Below are positions 63,306-64,000 of a stretch of DNA of 64,000 nt, piece after piece (within the stretch, counting starts at the first letter, position 1; each line of letters opens with the position of its first letter). The position numbers were made by a program, and so were the translations under genes. The DNA is from JAKZVK01 sp965237575 (GTDB lineage Bacteria > Acidobacteriota > Terriglobia > Bryobacterales > UBA6623). The stretch lies in NCBI GenBank assembly GCA_965237575.1, contig CBDEGI010000004.1, positions 186,001 through 250,000 of the forward strand. The letters are read 5' to 3'. A model generated the notes under the pieces. The model did no database searches and was not told the origin of the DNA. It saw only the letters and a list, made by a program, of their open reading frames with translations.

Positions 63306-63684
63306 ACCGATGGAGCTAACCGTAGGGAACCGCACGGTGGATCTCGTGGCGCACGCCGCGAGCCAAACTGAAGGCAGCGGGGAACAAACCTTCGACCGTA
63401 GGAACACCAACCGGCAGCGAGGCCGCCTACGGGCGGCAAGCGGGCGGGGCACCGTGAAGCCCAAAGTCCATCCAGACGTGCGAGGTAGAGCCGGACGGTA
63501 CGAGGGGAACGAAACAGCACCGTGCCTGGGGAGAGTTCCTTGGTGAGAGCGCTACGGGTTGGTGGTGCGATCGGATCTTGCGACGTGCAGGTACGGTCGC
63601 CGGGTCCAACCGCCGGGTTCGGAAAACCGTAGGTCCGGTGGTGTGGGAGGGTGCCGGGGCACAATCCCCGTCACCCGACCCGAT
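63256..63684 (+). ncRNA. Probable ORF-less group II intron
   Basis: The stretch starts GTGTGCCCGGCATGGGC, matching the GUGYG 5' boundary and first stem of bacterial group II introns. It ends with a GTCCGGTGGTGTGGGAGGG segment (about 63633-63651) and a GC-rich hairpin closing on CCCGACCCGAT, the form of the domain V-VI end. It contains no reverse transcriptase and is only about 430 bases. A second, truncated 5' end (GTGTG at 63076) lies upstream. Splicing competence cannot be judged. It occupies the spacer between the MOSC and rpmE genes. Confidence 0.5.
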
Positions 63685-63713
63685 CATTGTGAACAGCGCC
63701 GACGAGCGGCCGG

Positions 63714-63932
63714 CTAGTTTCTGAGGGCTTGCGTCTTCGCTTGCTTGCGGCGGAAGCGCTCGACGCGGCCCGCGGTATCGATGAACTTCTGCTTGCCCGT
63801 GAAGAACGGGTGGCAGTCGGAGCAGATTTCGATGTGGATGTCGCCCCTGTGCGTCGAGCGGGTCTCGAACGAGTCGCCACAGGCACAGGTGACCTTGACG
63901 GTGTGGTAGTCGGGATGAATTCCGGCTTTCAT
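63714..63932 (-). CDS. rpmE: 50S ribosomal protein L31
   Basis: This 72-residue ribosomal protein has the family start KAGIHPDYHTVKVTCACGDSF and the end CSDCHPFFTGKQKFIDTAGRV. The four zinc ligands are present as CAC...CSDC-type cysteines, so this is the zinc-containing form rather than the zinc-free paralogue. Normal length and intact. The spacer 63933-64000 shows no further gene. Confidence 0.95.
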   Translation of the reverse strand: MKAGIHPDYHTVKVTCACGDSFETRSTHRGDIHIEICSDCHPFFTGKQKFIDTAGRVERFRRKQAKTQALRN

Positions 63933-64000
63933 GGTGATGTTCCTCTACGTCGCTATTACCCTTAAGTCTACCACTGGGCGCCAGGGGGGTTAAGCGCGTC

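Overview
The window is high-GC (clearly above 60% by eye), densely coded DNA with genes on both strands. It reads like a chromosomal segment of an Acidobacteriota genome, probably of the Bryobacterales/Solibacter type. The best taxonomic pointer is the large secreted metalloprotease at 53532-58989, which carries the 'Soli_cterm' TIGR03437 type of domain. It is supported by the DUF1592/DUF1552 pair, a PVC-type haem protein, a DUF1800 protein, FG-GAP and parallel beta-helix secreted proteins, and a bacillithiol-type deacetylase. The taxonomic call is inference from protein families; no rRNA or tRNA gene was seen.

Layout. 1-1219: hairpin-rich spacer and a VapBC-type toxin-antitoxin operon with a visible promoter and operator. 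1254-8379: formylglycine-enzyme-like protein, secreted glycerophosphodiesterase, DUF1592/DUF1552 pair, repeat-filled spacer, mannonate-dehydratase-like lipoprotein. 8601-15565: secreted unknown, DUF4139 protein, Trm112-like protein, PfkB sugar kinase, GMC oxidoreductase with a probable small subunit. 15566-18660: mobile-element area with a complete DDE insertion sequence with long inverted ends and fused debris of IS110-like and IS1380-like transposases. 18664-27960: secreted hydrolase, haem-oxygenase-fold protein, frameshifted Ldh-type dehydrogenase, SDR, beta-helix protein, FG-GAP propeller, frameshifted secreted protein, collapsed hicBA locus. 28017-34620: phospholipase-A2-like small protein, TrmJ, PpiD/SurA-like chaperone, two small mobile or repeat elements, and a tight minus-strand operon (PfkB kinase, rhomboid protease, glutaredoxin, BshB1-like deacetylase). 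34776-41861: secreted and membrane proteins, including two broken membrane-protein genes, one interrupted by a 276-bp MITE. 41971-44717: folD-coaE-htrA. 44833-53326: PD-(D/E)XK-like orphan, PVC-type haem protein, DUF1800 protein, YtxH protein. 53532-63932: giant secreted metalloprotease in three frames, galactonate-dehydratase-like enzyme, truncated mscS, secreted unknown, MOSC protein, a probable ORF-less group II intron with a duplicated 5' end, and rpmE.

Themes. Many products are exported (Sec, Tat or lipoprotein signals) and suit a heterotroph that degrades sugar acids and polymers. Housekeeping genes (folD, coaE, trmJ, rpmE) are intact. Non-housekeeping membrane and surface genes carry a striking load of frameshifts, local imperfect duplications and element insertions. 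Spacers are full of palindromic repeats in several families. Several genes have a -10 hexamer 6-10 nt before the start codon, which suggests leaderless transcripts. The frameshifts could be genuine decay or consensus errors; the sequence alone cannot decide this.
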